Source: Methylotenera sp. (GTDB lineage: Bacteria > Pseudomonadota > Gammaproteobacteria > Burkholderiales > Methylophilaceae). From it: DNA of 39,105 nt. Shown here piece after piece: positions 22,477-31,140 of the stretch (position 1 is the first letter of the stretch; each line of letters opens with the position of its first letter). The stretch covers positions 1-39,105 of the forward strand of contig JAQTXW010000020.1 in the NCBI GenBank assembly GCA_028688575.1. Direction: 5' to 3'. Position numbers and translations under genes: made by a program. The notes below the pieces were generated by a model, which was given only the letters and a program-made list of their open reading frames with translations, did no database searches and was not told the origin of the DNA.

Positions 22477-22856
22477 TCAACCTTAAACATAAACCCGCTT
22501 GAGTTTGATTATAACCAAATCAATTGATTTAACCCAGATTTTTCATTAGAACTTGCAGTGGCAACACCGCACAGTTTGATGGATTTTTTGTGCAGATTTT
22601 ATGGGCAATAGTCATTCTATTGACAGAAAATATGTACAAAAAAGAAGCTAAATGGGCAAGTTGACATGCAAGTAGATGCAAAATCGTCTAATTGAAAATC
22701 TGGGTTTAACATACCTCTCTGTACTCAACATGTCTCGTTTCAGACTAATTATTGATATCTTTTCAGCTTCTCTACAGGTTAATTTCTAGCGCCTTCATTT
22801 TAGTGTTGTCGTTGATAGTTTCAGCTTGAATCACATTCAACGTTAACAATTAGCAT
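22477..22856. other. Intergenic region at the border of the secretion system block
   Basis: These 380 bases hold no gene I can support. The middle (22531-22706) is a MITE copy. The remainder is AT-rich and would contain the promoter of the ClC gene (left part) and the end of the long minus-strand transcript from the secretion block (right part). No clear intrinsic terminator was seen. Confidence 0.6.
22531..22706. mobile_element. 176-bp MITE-like element, copy 2
   Basis: Same length and order as the copy at 8214-8389, with scattered substitutions and small compensating length changes. The left end is AACCCAGATTTTTCATTAG, and the right end read inward is AACCCAGATTTTCAATTAG. It is non-coding. 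It sits precisely between the ordinary chromosomal genes and the VirB/VirD4 block, which may mark an old insertion border. Confidence 0.8.
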
Positions 22857-23777
22857 CTACAAAATAATTTCAATCGTCACACGCCGATTTAATGTTCTAC
22901 TTTCTTCCATATCAGCAGGTGCAATAAAATCAGCTGATGCGACTGAGGAGGCTCTAATCACGTCTGAAGAAACCCCTTGCTTAACTAAAAAGTCTTTAGC
23001 CGCATCGGCTCTGCCATGGGCAATAATCTTGTTACCGTCATCACTGACTTTTGAATCTGTTCTACCATATAAATTAATTCTGGATGCAATTTTTGCTAAT
23101 GGCAATAGCGCGTCTAAAAGCGGCCGCTCTGGGTTAAATACCGTGTTATTGAATGGAAAGTAAACATGAACAATCGCTCTATTTCCTTGTGTTATCGAAT
23201 ATTCAATCATGTCCAGACGCTCATTGAGTTTAAACAGTTCTTTGCCCGTATACCTAGGGTTATCACTCGCGATTGCTAGCAATTTACGCTGTACTAGCAA
23301 CTGCTCTTTCATTACTGAATAAATGGGGTCATTGGCTGCAATTTTTTTCGTAGGTTGCACAAGTGAACGCTCATCCTGCATCAGCACAAAATTTTCATCA
23401 TCAGATTCAGTAATACTCTCTTGTGGATTTTCCCTTGGTGCTGGCTGTATACGGTTAAACTGCACCAGTCGCCCTGAGCCACTTAACGTGAACTGCTCTA
23501 ATTGACGATCTAAAATATAATAACCTGCCTGATATCTATAATTGACTGTAACACCCGCCTCGTCTTTGATTGATAGACTTGTAGGCGCATTTTTATCAAG
23601 CTTAATCAAAGTGCTTTTCCCATACACGTAAGGACGAATGCCTGAGGCATCGCCAATGGCCTCATAATCTCGGCTAACCCTCTTAGGCGATTCATCCAAG
23701 GACAACTGTAGTGTTTTTGGCGCACATCCAGCCGATAATATCAACGCTGCCATCAGTAAAACTGGGGTTATTTTCAT
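22857..23777 (-). CDS. OmpA-family lipoprotein with VirB9-like N-terminal domain
   Basis: A 306-residue lipoprotein. The ATG at 23777, with AGGA upstream, fits better than an upstream GTG at 23795. LILSAGC is the lipobox, with the lipidated Cys at residue 18. Residues about 40-115 (YVYGKSTLIKLDKNAPTSLS, VNYRYQAGYYILDRQ, LSGSGRLVQFNR) resemble the beta-sandwich C-terminal domain of VirB9/TrbG proteins. The C-terminal 110 residues are an OmpA-like peptidoglycan-binding domain (VYFPFNNTVF, LYGRTDSKVSD, GRADAAKDFLVKQGV, NRRVTIEI). It closes the secretion gene block, like the OmpA-type lipoprotein VirB12 in Brucella. A role in anchoring the outer-membrane part of the system to the cell wall is likely. 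Confidence 0.8.
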   Translation of the reverse strand: MKITPVLLMAALILSAGCAPKTLQLSLDESPKRVSRDYEAIGDASGIRPYVYGKSTLIKLDKNAPTSLSIKDEAGVTVNYRYQAGYYILDRQLEQFTLSGSGRLVQFNRIQPAPRENPQESITESDDENFVLMQDERSLVQPTKKIAANDPIYSVMKEQLLVQRKLLAIASDNPRYTGKELFKLNERLDMIEYSITQGNRAIVHVYFPFNNTVFNPERPLLDALLPLAKIASRINLYGRTDSKVSDDGNKIIAHGRADAAKDFLVKQGVSSDVIRASSVASADFIAPADMEESRTLNRRVTIEIIL

Positions 23778-23836
23778 AGTATTCCTAGTATTCACGGTTA
23801 TTTTTGAACTTCAATTAATTTTAACAAGTTAAAGAG

Positions 23837-24265
23837 TTACAATTCTCTGTCGGTTGGTTTTGACCCAAGCACTTGTTGCTCAACACGCGTAACACGCATA
23901 TCTTCCTGCGCTATATCTTTTTCTTGAGTCAGCGCAATTTCCTTGATGCGCGCCTCAACTATCTTTTTTTGGTCTGGCGTAAAGTCGCTATCTTGCCCAA
24001 TTGCTTGCGTCATCGCTGCATATGTAACTGCCACATTGGGCTGACTTTCTGCTAATCGATCATCAATCACTGCTTGTGTGCTTAGATTCTCAGTACTGTT
24101 TTCCAGCGTTTTTTGTAGCAAAGTACTCGTCTGCTCTGTGGCAACTTGAGTGCCTCGCTGTGCCCATTCCCCAAGATTATCAACTGCACGAGATGACACT
24201 TCATCCATTGCATCTGTAGTGGCAATATAGGCCTCTTCCAACGTGGAAATGTTACGGTTCATCAT
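23837..24265 (-). CDS. Small helical protein of unknown function, secretion block
   Basis: I do not recognise this protein. The start at 24265 is chosen because AAGGGAG lies six bases before the ATGATG pair; a longer frame from 24286 lacks this support. The 142 residues are hydrophilic and predicted helical, rich in Thr, Gln and Glu, with no signal peptide or membrane segment. Segments such as EEAYIATTDAMDEVSSRAVD and DFTPDQKKIVEARIKEIALT look like coiled-coil or helical-bundle surfaces. It sits between two secretion-block genes and may be a secreted substrate, a chaperone or a structural helper. No motif decides. Confidence 0.6.
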   Translation of the reverse strand: MMNRNISTLEEAYIATTDAMDEVSSRAVDNLGEWAQRGTQVATEQTSTLLQKTLENSTENLSTQAVIDDRLAESQPNVAVTYAAMTQAIGQDSDFTPDQKKIVEARIKEIALTQEKDIAQEDMRVTRVEQQVLGSKPTDREL

Positions 24266-24295
24266 GATGTCTCCCTTGCGCTGCATTGCTTTTAT

Positions 24296-25261
24296 CTATT
24301 GCATCATCAACAACGCTTCGTGACCATCTGGCGCTGGTCTATGCTGCATTAATTGGGCATGCAATCTTTCATAAATTACGCTCTGCTGTTCAGCATTAAA
24401 AAAGGTGGATAACTGCTGTTGAATTGCTGTCCTTTTGTTTTCTGTCAGTAGTGTGTCTAACAGGCGCCACTGCATCACGTCATCCAGATTTTTCACAAGT
24501 ACGGGGTGACTATAATGTTTTAGTGCATCAGGAACTGCGCCCATTCTTAACTTGTTGATATCCATTTCCACTCGCTCTTTTAACATGCCGTTTTTGGGCA
24601 TACCTGGCAAGAAGTAGTCATTTTCGTCCCTGATTACCTGACCTATCGGCTTGCGTAACACCTCATTCACAAATGAAATTGCCAATCGCTCTCGTTCAGG
24701 CACTCGTCTTTTATCCAAATCTTTCTGATAACCATCAACAGGCTGATTCTTCCAATCCTGCAATTCATAAGATGCATGCACATGCTCGTGTAGCAGTATT
24801 TCAGCAGGCAAGGAAGCATACCAAGCACCACCTTGTGCTTTGTTAAACACATCTTCCAAGCCACGGTACGCACGGCCTTTTAAAAATAAATCTCCTGTAA
24901 TCACGAATGGTTTTTTAGTGTCTGGTTCGCCACCCTTCAAATAAGAGAATGTGCTGGCAACATGGGGCTCATCCGCATGATTAAAAACAATCCCCTTTGG
25001 AAAAGTATGTGCGTCGCTCTCAAACACTGCCGTTGCTGCTGGAACATTTTCTGCTAAAAATTGATACAACTCATAAACAGCAAGCTTGAGTGCATGATTA
25101 CTCATGACATCGCCAGCTTTTTTTCTGTATTGGTGCAAATCAATATGTAACAAACTATGATTAGGGTTGATTACATCAAACCCTAACACCTCGCCAGAAT
25201 TTGCATCATATTGCAAAGCACTTAGTTTAGAGGTTCCTGATAATTTCATGATGCCTGTCAT
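24296..25261 (-). CDS. Putative zincin-like protein (HEHVH motif), secretion block
   Basis: A protein of about 321 residues with no signal peptide or membrane segment. The ATG at 25261 is used; TTG codons just upstream and an ATG at 25249 are alternatives, and no strong ribosome-binding site decides. LPAEILLHEHVHASYELQDW at about residues 151-170 carries HEHVH, an HExxH zinc-metallopeptidase signature preceded by hydrophobic residues, as in true zincins. A third zinc ligand is not obvious. The rest (GDLFLKGRAYRGLEDVFNKA, QWRLLDTLLTENKRTAIQQQ) is not recognised. It lies downstream of virD4 between two unknown proteins, so a secreted effector or toxin is a reasonable but unproven idea. Confidence 0.6.
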   Translation of the reverse strand: MTGIMKLSGTSKLSALQYDANSGEVLGFDVINPNHSLLHIDLHQYRKKAGDVMSNHALKLAVYELYQFLAENVPAATAVFESDAHTFPKGIVFNHADEPHVASTFSYLKGGEPDTKKPFVITGDLFLKGRAYRGLEDVFNKAQGGAWYASLPAEILLHEHVHASYELQDWKNQPVDGYQKDLDKRRVPERERLAISFVNEVLRKPIGQVIRDENDYFLPGMPKNGMLKERVEMDINKLRMGAVPDALKHYSHPVLVKNLDDVMQWRLLDTLLTENKRTAIQQQLSTFFNAEQQSVIYERLHAQLMQHRPAPDGHEALLMMQ

Positions 25262-25283
25262 CAACAACTATTCATTTTTATAA

Positions 25284-26651
25284 TTAGAGCGTGTGATGCA
25301 AATCTTGGCGTTTTTCGTGCTCATATTCAAATAAATTAAGCACTACTTCTTTTGCTGCATTAAGTTCAAAACCACTATTCTTGGAGAATGTTTTAGCCGC
25401 TTCATTTAAATATGCCGTTTGAGATTTCTGATCGTCCGCTAAAGAGAAATAAACCTTACTCATTTCTGCTATTCGCGTATCTTCCAACGTTTGATTTTCC
25501 TTACCCACTGCGCCCATTGCTGCCTTTTCAGTATCTGCAGCTCTGGCAGCCATTGCTACTGGCTGATTACTTTGGGCATAGGTAATGACTGTATCGGCAT
25601 GTTGGTGCGGACTTACCACTGGTTGAACTTGATATTGTGACAATCTTTGCTCAATTTCACTTTTAGGTTCACTACCTCCCCACATATATCCTAAACGCAG
25701 GCTGGCGGTTAGTGCAGGATCTGATACATCAGGCACATTAGCGGCAGCCTGAAAATATACTCCATTACCTTTGCCTAAGCTCTGATCAAGGCGCACGCCC
25801 GCCCCTGCACCCAATGTTTCGCTGGGTATGTTGTAAGCACCTTCTGTATAGCCTGTTACAACAGTCTTGCCATCGTTGTATAAGGGTTTTGATACCCGCC
25901 CATAGACACTTAAGTCATTGAGTGCGGCATTTGTGATCACAGCAGCTGTGTAGTTAGCGCTGTCTTTTTCGTGTGCTTTGACAATCCCACCAGCGAGTAA
26001 ACTGACATTTTCACCTTTAAATTCACCCTCAGTAGGCAAGCTTGCTGTTGCATTACCGACCGCGACCACATCTAAATCACCCGCACGGAAAGGTACTCCG
26101 ACATAATTCACCCCCGCACTGCCTCCAGTCAAATTGAAATTTTCATCCTGCACTAAATTGGCATTTGCCCAAATGGCACCTGCTTTCTCTGGGAAAGGCA
26201 CTTGCTGCTGAATTTGTGTATTTTGTGCCACATAGCCATCTCGATTAAAAGTTGCCGTCGTATTAATGGAATTTTGTGCAAACACCCCTGCCACATTATC
26301 AAAAGCTGGAATTGTTTTATATTGCTCAAACTCAGCAGACAAGCTCGCTTCAACCGCTGCCACTGCCTGCACTCCATATCGCCCGACCTCTTTCTCTGCG
26401 TGCTGCTTAATCGCAAGCTTCGCATCATAATCATCCAGGTTTGACAGTTGTTTAACCAATAACTGGTGCGCCTCATTGTCTGAATTTTGGATTAGGTTAT
26501 TATCAGGCTGCTTATTGGCATCCACTGGCTTGACATTCGACGCTTGTGCAGCAGTTTCTAACAACGCTTGTTTTTGCAATAAAGCGATCTGAGTTTGCAA
26601 TTCTTGCATTTGCTGTTGCATCAATGCTAACTGTTCCAATGTCGTTGCCAT
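25284..26651 (-). CDS. Large protein of unknown function next to virD4
   Basis: A 455-residue protein I cannot assign. Residues 1-35 are a Gln-rich coiled coil (EQLALMQQQMQELQTQIALL). Residues about 70-130 are charged and helical. Residues about 150-330 are Gly/Ala/Val-rich strands with alternating pattern (VNYVGVPFRAGDLDVVAVGN, NVSLLAGGIVKAHEKDSANY, LGAGAGVRLDQSLGKGNGVY, LTASLRLGYMWGG), like a beta-barrel or beta-solenoid. The C-terminal 120 residues are helical and Gln-rich. There is no Sec signal, so any export would be by another route, such as the adjacent type IV system. AAGGGGA precedes the ATG. Its place after virD4 suggests a substrate or accessory part of the system. Confidence 0.6.
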   Translation of the reverse strand: MATTLEQLALMQQQMQELQTQIALLQKQALLETAAQASNVKPVDANKQPDNNLIQNSDNEAHQLLVKQLSNLDDYDAKLAIKQHAEKEVGRYGVQAVAAVEASLSAEFEQYKTIPAFDNVAGVFAQNSINTTATFNRDGYVAQNTQIQQQVPFPEKAGAIWANANLVQDENFNLTGGSAGVNYVGVPFRAGDLDVVAVGNATASLPTEGEFKGENVSLLAGGIVKAHEKDSANYTAAVITNAALNDLSVYGRVSKPLYNDGKTVVTGYTEGAYNIPSETLGAGAGVRLDQSLGKGNGVYFQAAANVPDVSDPALTASLRLGYMWGGSEPKSEIEQRLSQYQVQPVVSPHQHADTVITYAQSNQPVAMAARAADTEKAAMGAVGKENQTLEDTRIAEMSKVYFSLADDQKSQTAYLNEAAKTFSKNSGFELNAAKEVVLNLFEYEHEKRQDLHHTL

Positions 26652-26838
26652 GATGTGTTCCCCTTAATTCAAAAAATAAATTTAAATTGCTTCAATTTAT
26701 TAAGTAGCAAAGCTTATGCCATAATTTAATTTCTATTTAAATACAATAGATTAGAGTTTTTTAAATAGATTAAAAAACCATTTTAATCATCACCGCACTA
26801 AAGCTTGTAGTCGCATCACGACACATCATCAAGCTAAG
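26652..26838. other. AT-rich gap between virD4 and the accessory genes
   Basis: The gap is strongly AT-rich and contains a 9-bp AT-only-plus-one stem (GTTTTTTAA at 26756-26764 with TTAAAAAAC at 26770-26778). It could hold a separate promoter for the accessory genes or a weak end of the virB-virD4 transcript. No gene was seen. Confidence 0.4.
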
Positions 26839-28845
26839 TTAAACCTGCATTCCCATTGCACGACATAAGTCATCGGCATAAGCTTTAAGAGCTGTTTCAT
26901 CCATTTCACCTGGCGGAGGCTTTTTAACGGATGAAAAATCCACCGCAAAATCTTCCAGTTTCATGTTGCCTAAATTTTCAATATCACTCGCAGTGATTGG
27001 TCTTTTCATTGCAGACATACCGCCACCACTAGCCTTAGGCACACTGACGGTCATCATCTCATCGCCGCCTGTTGCCTTGTGATGCGCATCAAGGTCCACC
27101 ATAGGTACACTTGCCGCCAGTTCTCCCAAGCTAATGGCTTCATCCATCTGTTTTTGTGTAGGTAAATTGCGACCTAAACCACGCAATGTTTTTGATACTT
27201 TCTTTAAGCGGTCTACAAACACTGTATCTTTGAAATAAATCACTTTATCTGCCAGAATTGGCGGCACATTTTCCATAATAATCAGTTCGCGTCGCTGACC
27301 CAAACCTGTAATTTCCTGTGGCAGCATCAATGCCCGCTGCTGCTCAGACGTACTATTGGAGTCGTTATCCTGCTTGAATAATCTTCTGGAACGCGACTGT
27401 GAAATTGATTTCACCGTTTCATAGCCTAACCACTCTGAAATGTCTTTAGCCGCTTGTGTTTCAGAGGCTTTAGGCGGAAAAATAATATTAAGCGCATGGT
27501 TAGTCGTAAAAGTCTGCGCTGCATCTGCACCGTAAACATCGACCAACTGTGCGGGGCTTTGAATAATCGGCAACATACGCAAACCATAACCTGCGATATA
27601 GCTAATCCCTTTAGATAAAATGCCAATCTTGCCTATTGCAGTAAACTCATCCATCAGCAACAAACAGCTGTACTTGATTTTTTTATTTTGATTAGGTAAT
27701 TCTCGTGTATTTAAATCAATCAACTGTTGAAAAAACAGGTTCAACAACGGTGCCATACGCTCCAGATTATCTGGGGTAACGCCTAAATAAACCGACATTT
27801 TCTTCTTGCGTACATCACGCAAATCAAAGTCATTGGCACTGGTAGCGGCATCCACTAGCGGATTCATCCATAGCTCCAGGCGTGAGCGAAATGACGTCAT
27901 AATGCCTGCGCGTGTATTCTCTGCAGAAATCGAAATATAGCTATTCAGTGCCCGCACACAGGCATTTGATAAAGGATTGCCAGCCGCAGCACGTGTGTTA
28001 ATCGTTGTGGCAAAATACTGCGAGCCATCACCATCTTTTAAGGTTTCACGTACGACTTGACCAAGGGTCAGTGGTTTTTCTGGCGTTTCAGCAAGATAAA
28101 GCACAATCCCTAAAAACAGGCTACGCGGTGTTGCTGTCCAAATAACGTCCGTTCCCTGCACATCGGGAAACAGCATATTGGCAATTTTTTGCACATCGTC
28201 GATACGAAAATTAGGGTCACTGCTGATATAAGCGAGCGGATTATAGCGATGTGTACGGTAATCAGCGGCAGCGGGGTTAAATAAAAAGCATGCCTGCCCA
28301 TGCTTTTTACGATATCCACTGGTCACATCCCAGTTTTCTTGCTTGATATCAAGTACGACAACGCTTTCAGGCCAGTTAAGTAAATTGGGGATAACAATAC
28401 CAACGCCCTTACCACTTCGGGTGGGCGCTGAGATGATGGCATGCTGCTGCCCACCAAACATCAGGTAACGTGCACCCAACTGACCTACAATAATGCCCTG
28501 ATCTCCCAATAGCCCTGCATTTAATATATCGGCGCGTTTTGCAAATCTAGCCTCACCAAACAATTTTCTTTTATTGGGAGATACTAATAATGCCAGTACA
28601 GGAATACTAATGATCACCAGAGCGATCAATGCTGCGCGATAAATCCACGTTTGAACTACAGGATTATCCTGATAATAGTACCAATACTGATAAAGGGTCA
28701 GTGGCGTTGCATTATTAGGGTCTTTATCAAAGGCAATTAATAATATTGCCCCTGATAAAAACAGCCACACTCCGATCAAAACCAAGCCTAGCAGCGTAAT
28801 GATCAACTTGCCATATGGCATACGCATTAATTGCATCGTGCTCAT
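26839..28845 (-). CDS. virD4: VirD4 type IV coupling protein
   Basis: A 668-residue inner-membrane ATPase that selects substrates for the type IV secretion channel. Two N-terminal membrane segments lie at about residues 13-38 and 67-88. The ATPase domain has Walker A APTRSGKG at 140-147 and Walker B LLLMDEFTAIG, with SAENTRAGIMTSFRSRLELW and AQLVDVYGADAAQTFTTNHA as conserved VirD4/TraG blocks. The last 90 residues are a less conserved tail, which in relatives helps bind substrates. The start overlaps the virB11 stop by four bases (ATGA). Its presence means the system can recruit DNA or protein cargo. Confidence 0.96.
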   Translation of the reverse strand: MSTMQLMRMPYGKLIITLLGLVLIGVWLFLSGAILLIAFDKDPNNATPLTLYQYWYYYQDNPVVQTWIYRAALIALVIISIPVLALLVSPNKRKLFGEARFAKRADILNAGLLGDQGIIVGQLGARYLMFGGQQHAIISAPTRSGKGVGIVIPNLLNWPESVVVLDIKQENWDVTSGYRKKHGQACFLFNPAAADYRTHRYNPLAYISSDPNFRIDDVQKIANMLFPDVQGTDVIWTATPRSLFLGIVLYLAETPEKPLTLGQVVRETLKDGDGSQYFATTINTRAAAGNPLSNACVRALNSYISISAENTRAGIMTSFRSRLELWMNPLVDAATSANDFDLRDVRKKKMSVYLGVTPDNLERMAPLLNLFFQQLIDLNTRELPNQNKKIKYSCLLLMDEFTAIGKIGILSKGISYIAGYGLRMLPIIQSPAQLVDVYGADAAQTFTTNHALNIIFPPKASETQAAKDISEWLGYETVKSISQSRSRRLFKQDNDSNSTSEQQRALMLPQEITGLGQRRELIIMENVPPILADKVIYFKDTVFVDRLKKVSKTLRGLGRNLPTQKQMDEAISLGELAASVPMVDLDAHHKATGGDEMMTVSVPKASGGGMSAMKRPITASDIENLGNMKLEDFAVDFSSVKKPPPGEMDETALKAYADDLCRAMGMQV

Positions 28846-29984
28846 GATGCAACCCGATCAGTGCATCGGCGCCCGCCATTAAAGTGCTGGACGATACGTT
28901 CTGCCAAGGAGTTTTTATGTGGGACCGACTCAACTACCCGAGCTTCATCTCCAGACTCCTCATTCATGTATTTGCGTTTCATTTCAGGGTCATAGTAAAA
29001 CTCACGCAATTTACGCTGATGATAAAACAACACAATATCAATGGTTGTAAATAAGCGGTTTTTAATATAAGCCGTATCTAGATGAGCACCTGTTCGGCTA
29101 TCTTTAATTAATGCCGTTAATTGCTCAAATGCTTCAAATGCCCCATTGGCATGCATGGTGGAAATTGATCCAGGATGCCCCGTATTGACTGATTTAATAA
29201 ACTCCCAGGCTTCGTCACCGCGCAATTCTGCCAGCAGGATACGATCTGGCTTCATACGCAGGCAGGATGCCAACGCCTGCTTCGGGGTCACCTTGGCACC
29301 CCCTTCATCTTCACGCGCGTAGAATAGATGCACTTTATTCGGATGTTGGTTCAGGAAGAGTTCATGCACATCCTCTATCGTAATCAGCCGCTCTTCAATG
29401 GGGATACTGCGCGTTAAACTTTTAGTGATGGTTGTTTTCCCTGATCCGGTTTTACCAACAATCAGAATATTTCTATGTGTACGCACGGCAAGATCTAAAA
29501 ACTCCTTAACCCTGCCTTCGCCTTTCAAAGCCAATAGCTCATGCTCAAAAGGTTTTAAACCAGCATCCAGATGCTCAACTTCATGAAATGCACCTTCACT
29601 ATCTAGTTCATCCAGTGATTTATCGATCATGCTTGGTTTACGAATCGTGATTGACACTGTGTTTGGCTCACAGGCTGGCGGAATAATCACCTGCACGCGC
29701 TCACCATTAGGCAAAGCAGATGAGAGCACGGGCTTATCCGCCGAGATTGATTTACCGTTGTAACTGGCAATCAACGTAGCCAACTGTCGGCAGTGGTTGA
29801 AAGACAAATCTGGGGCATCGTAGCGTTGCCACCCCGAATGCCCCTCAGTCCAGATTTCTCTCGGCCGATTAATGCAAATCTCTGTTAAAGATGCGTCTTC
29901 AATAAACGTTTGCAAAGGCAATAGATATTCACCCAGCATATCGGATGACTGCAAATCATCTACATGTAAACTCGTCTTTAACAC
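28842..29984 (-). CDS. virB11: VirB11 type IV secretion ATPase
   Basis: A 380-residue hexameric traffic ATPase at the inner face of the membrane. The N-terminal domain (EDASLTEICINRPREIWTEG) is typical. NILIVGKTGSGKTTITKSL holds Walker A at 177-184, RLITIEDVHEL holds the Asp box, LRMKPDRILLAELRGDEAWE the Walker B region, and NTGHPGSISTMHANGA the His box. It switches between pilus assembly and substrate transfer with VirB4 and VirD4. The start is GTG, four bases after the virB10 stop. Length is slightly above usual because of a C-terminal extension. Confidence 0.96.
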   Translation of the reverse strand: MLKTSLHVDDLQSSDMLGEYLLPLQTFIEDASLTEICINRPREIWTEGHSGWQRYDAPDLSFNHCRQLATLIASYNGKSISADKPVLSSALPNGERVQVIIPPACEPNTVSITIRKPSMIDKSLDELDSEGAFHEVEHLDAGLKPFEHELLALKGEGRVKEFLDLAVRTHRNILIVGKTGSGKTTITKSLTRSIPIEERLITIEDVHELFLNQHPNKVHLFYAREDEGGAKVTPKQALASCLRMKPDRILLAELRGDEAWEFIKSVNTGHPGSISTMHANGAFEAFEQLTALIKDSRTGAHLDTAYIKNRLFTTIDIVLFYHQRKLREFYYDPEMKRKYMNEESGDEARVVESVPHKNSLAERIVQHFNGGRRCTDRVAS

Positions 29985-29988
29985 CGCA

Positions 29989-31140
29989 TTACTCTTTCAA
30001 CTCTAAACCATAAACACTGGCAAAATCCAGATCGCGTCCAACCATGACCTGAATATGATCGCCCTGATTAATATAAAGTGTAGGTGGAATATTAATGGTG
30101 TTTTTTAGAATCTCTGTAGCGAGCTGATCACTCCCACCACCGCCAATCGTCACTGGTGAAGAGTTGTTATCTCTTGCTAAGGCAATACCATCTTTCACCA
30201 AACTCAGCAAAATCGCCGAACCAAAGCGCTCCATAAAGTGCCGATCAACAAATCCAGCATGACCAGACCGCCCAAGTGCATCAGTCCCTGGAGAATCTAG
30301 TGCAACAATGACACCATTGGGGGTTTTAGCCCGTGTCCAAAGCACAAAAATACGCGCCTGACCTTGGGTTAAACCACCCTGATATTCCCCCACCAACTGG
30401 CTGCCACGATCAAGTAAAACCACATGACCATTATCAGAATACACATCGCGCGTGAGCCTGCATGTAGTAAGCCCAGGCACAGTGCTGTCAATCGCAGTTT
30501 CTAATGCACAATCAAGTGCGGTGCCTTTGGTAATCAAATAATCACGATTCGGTAAAAGATTGGCCGAAACACCATTCGATACCGTAGGTTTCAACTTCAA
30601 TGCTAATGGACTGGTGTCAGGCAGGGGTTCAGCAGCGGCTCTCTCTAACAATTGCGCCTGACTTGCCGCACCCGCGTTCCCTTTGTTGCCATCTGCGACC
30701 AACACTAATCCACCTGTCATTTTTCTATCTGACCAGCTAGGTAGCGCAGGTTTACTCGAAGCGCTAGCTTGATTTAAATTCTGCAGAGGAATCGGCTCCT
30801 GCGACTTAACAACTGGAGGCACAATCACCTCAACAGGTGGTGGCGGGGGTGGCATGACCAAGGGTGGCAAACTGTTTTTGATTTGCGGTTTTTCGACTTT
30901 AGCCTGCTGTTTTTTGGGCTCATTATCAGCGCTGATCACATACAACATGGTGATACCAGCACCAAGAATCGCAGCCAAACCTATCATGTCAGTGACTTTG
31001 TTCTTGCCTTTACGACGATTGACTGAAGGCACCTCATCATCAATCAAGTCTTGTTCATCTTCTCGACCCAGTACATTGTCACTGTTCAAACCTTGATGCG
31101 CACCGACATCTTTTTTATTAAGGAAATCAAATAGCGCCAT
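29989..31140 (-). CDS. virB10: VirB10 core-complex protein
   Basis: A 383-residue protein that spans both membranes and links the ATPases to the outer-membrane pore. It has a short cytoplasmic N-terminus, one membrane segment at about 52-71, and a proline-rich periplasmic stretch (MPPPPPPVEVIVPPVV). The C-terminal TrbI/VirB10 beta-barrel domain includes LITKGTALDCALETAIDSTV, VLLDRGSQLVGEYQGGLTQG, RIFVLWTRAKTPNGV and NIPPTLYINQGDHIQVMVGRDL. The ATG overlaps the virB9 stop by one base (TAATG). All expected regions are present. Confidence 0.96.
   Translation of the reverse strand: MALFDFLNKKDVGAHQGLNSDNVLGREDEQDLIDDEVPSVNRRKGKNKVTDMIGLAAILGAGITMLYVISADNEPKKQQAKVEKPQIKNSLPPLVMPPPPPPVEVIVPPVVKSQEPIPLQNLNQASASSKPALPSWSDRKMTGGLVLVADGNKGNAGAASQAQLLERAAAEPLPDTSPLALKLKPTVSNGVSANLLPNRDYLITKGTALDCALETAIDSTVPGLTTCRLTRDVYSDNGHVVLLDRGSQLVGEYQGGLTQGQARIFVLWTRAKTPNGVIVALDSPGTDALGRSGHAGFVDRHFMERFGSAILLSLVKDGIALARDNNSSPVTIGGGGSDQLATEILKNTINIPPTLYINQGDHIQVMVGRDLDFASVYGLELKE

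Noticed and set aside
22690-22706. CGTCTAA-like -10 inside MITE copy 2
   Set aside because: CGTCTAAT occurs there, but no TGTAAG lies at the right distance, and copy 1 has CGCCTAAT, so it is taken as chance drift within the element.
22857-26651. Antibacterial type IV effectors with a shared C-terminal XVIPCD-type signal, as in Xanthomonas
   Set aside because: By eye the C-termini of the three unknown proteins share no common domain, and the gene order of the system is Agrobacterium-like. Effector status is kept only as an open question.
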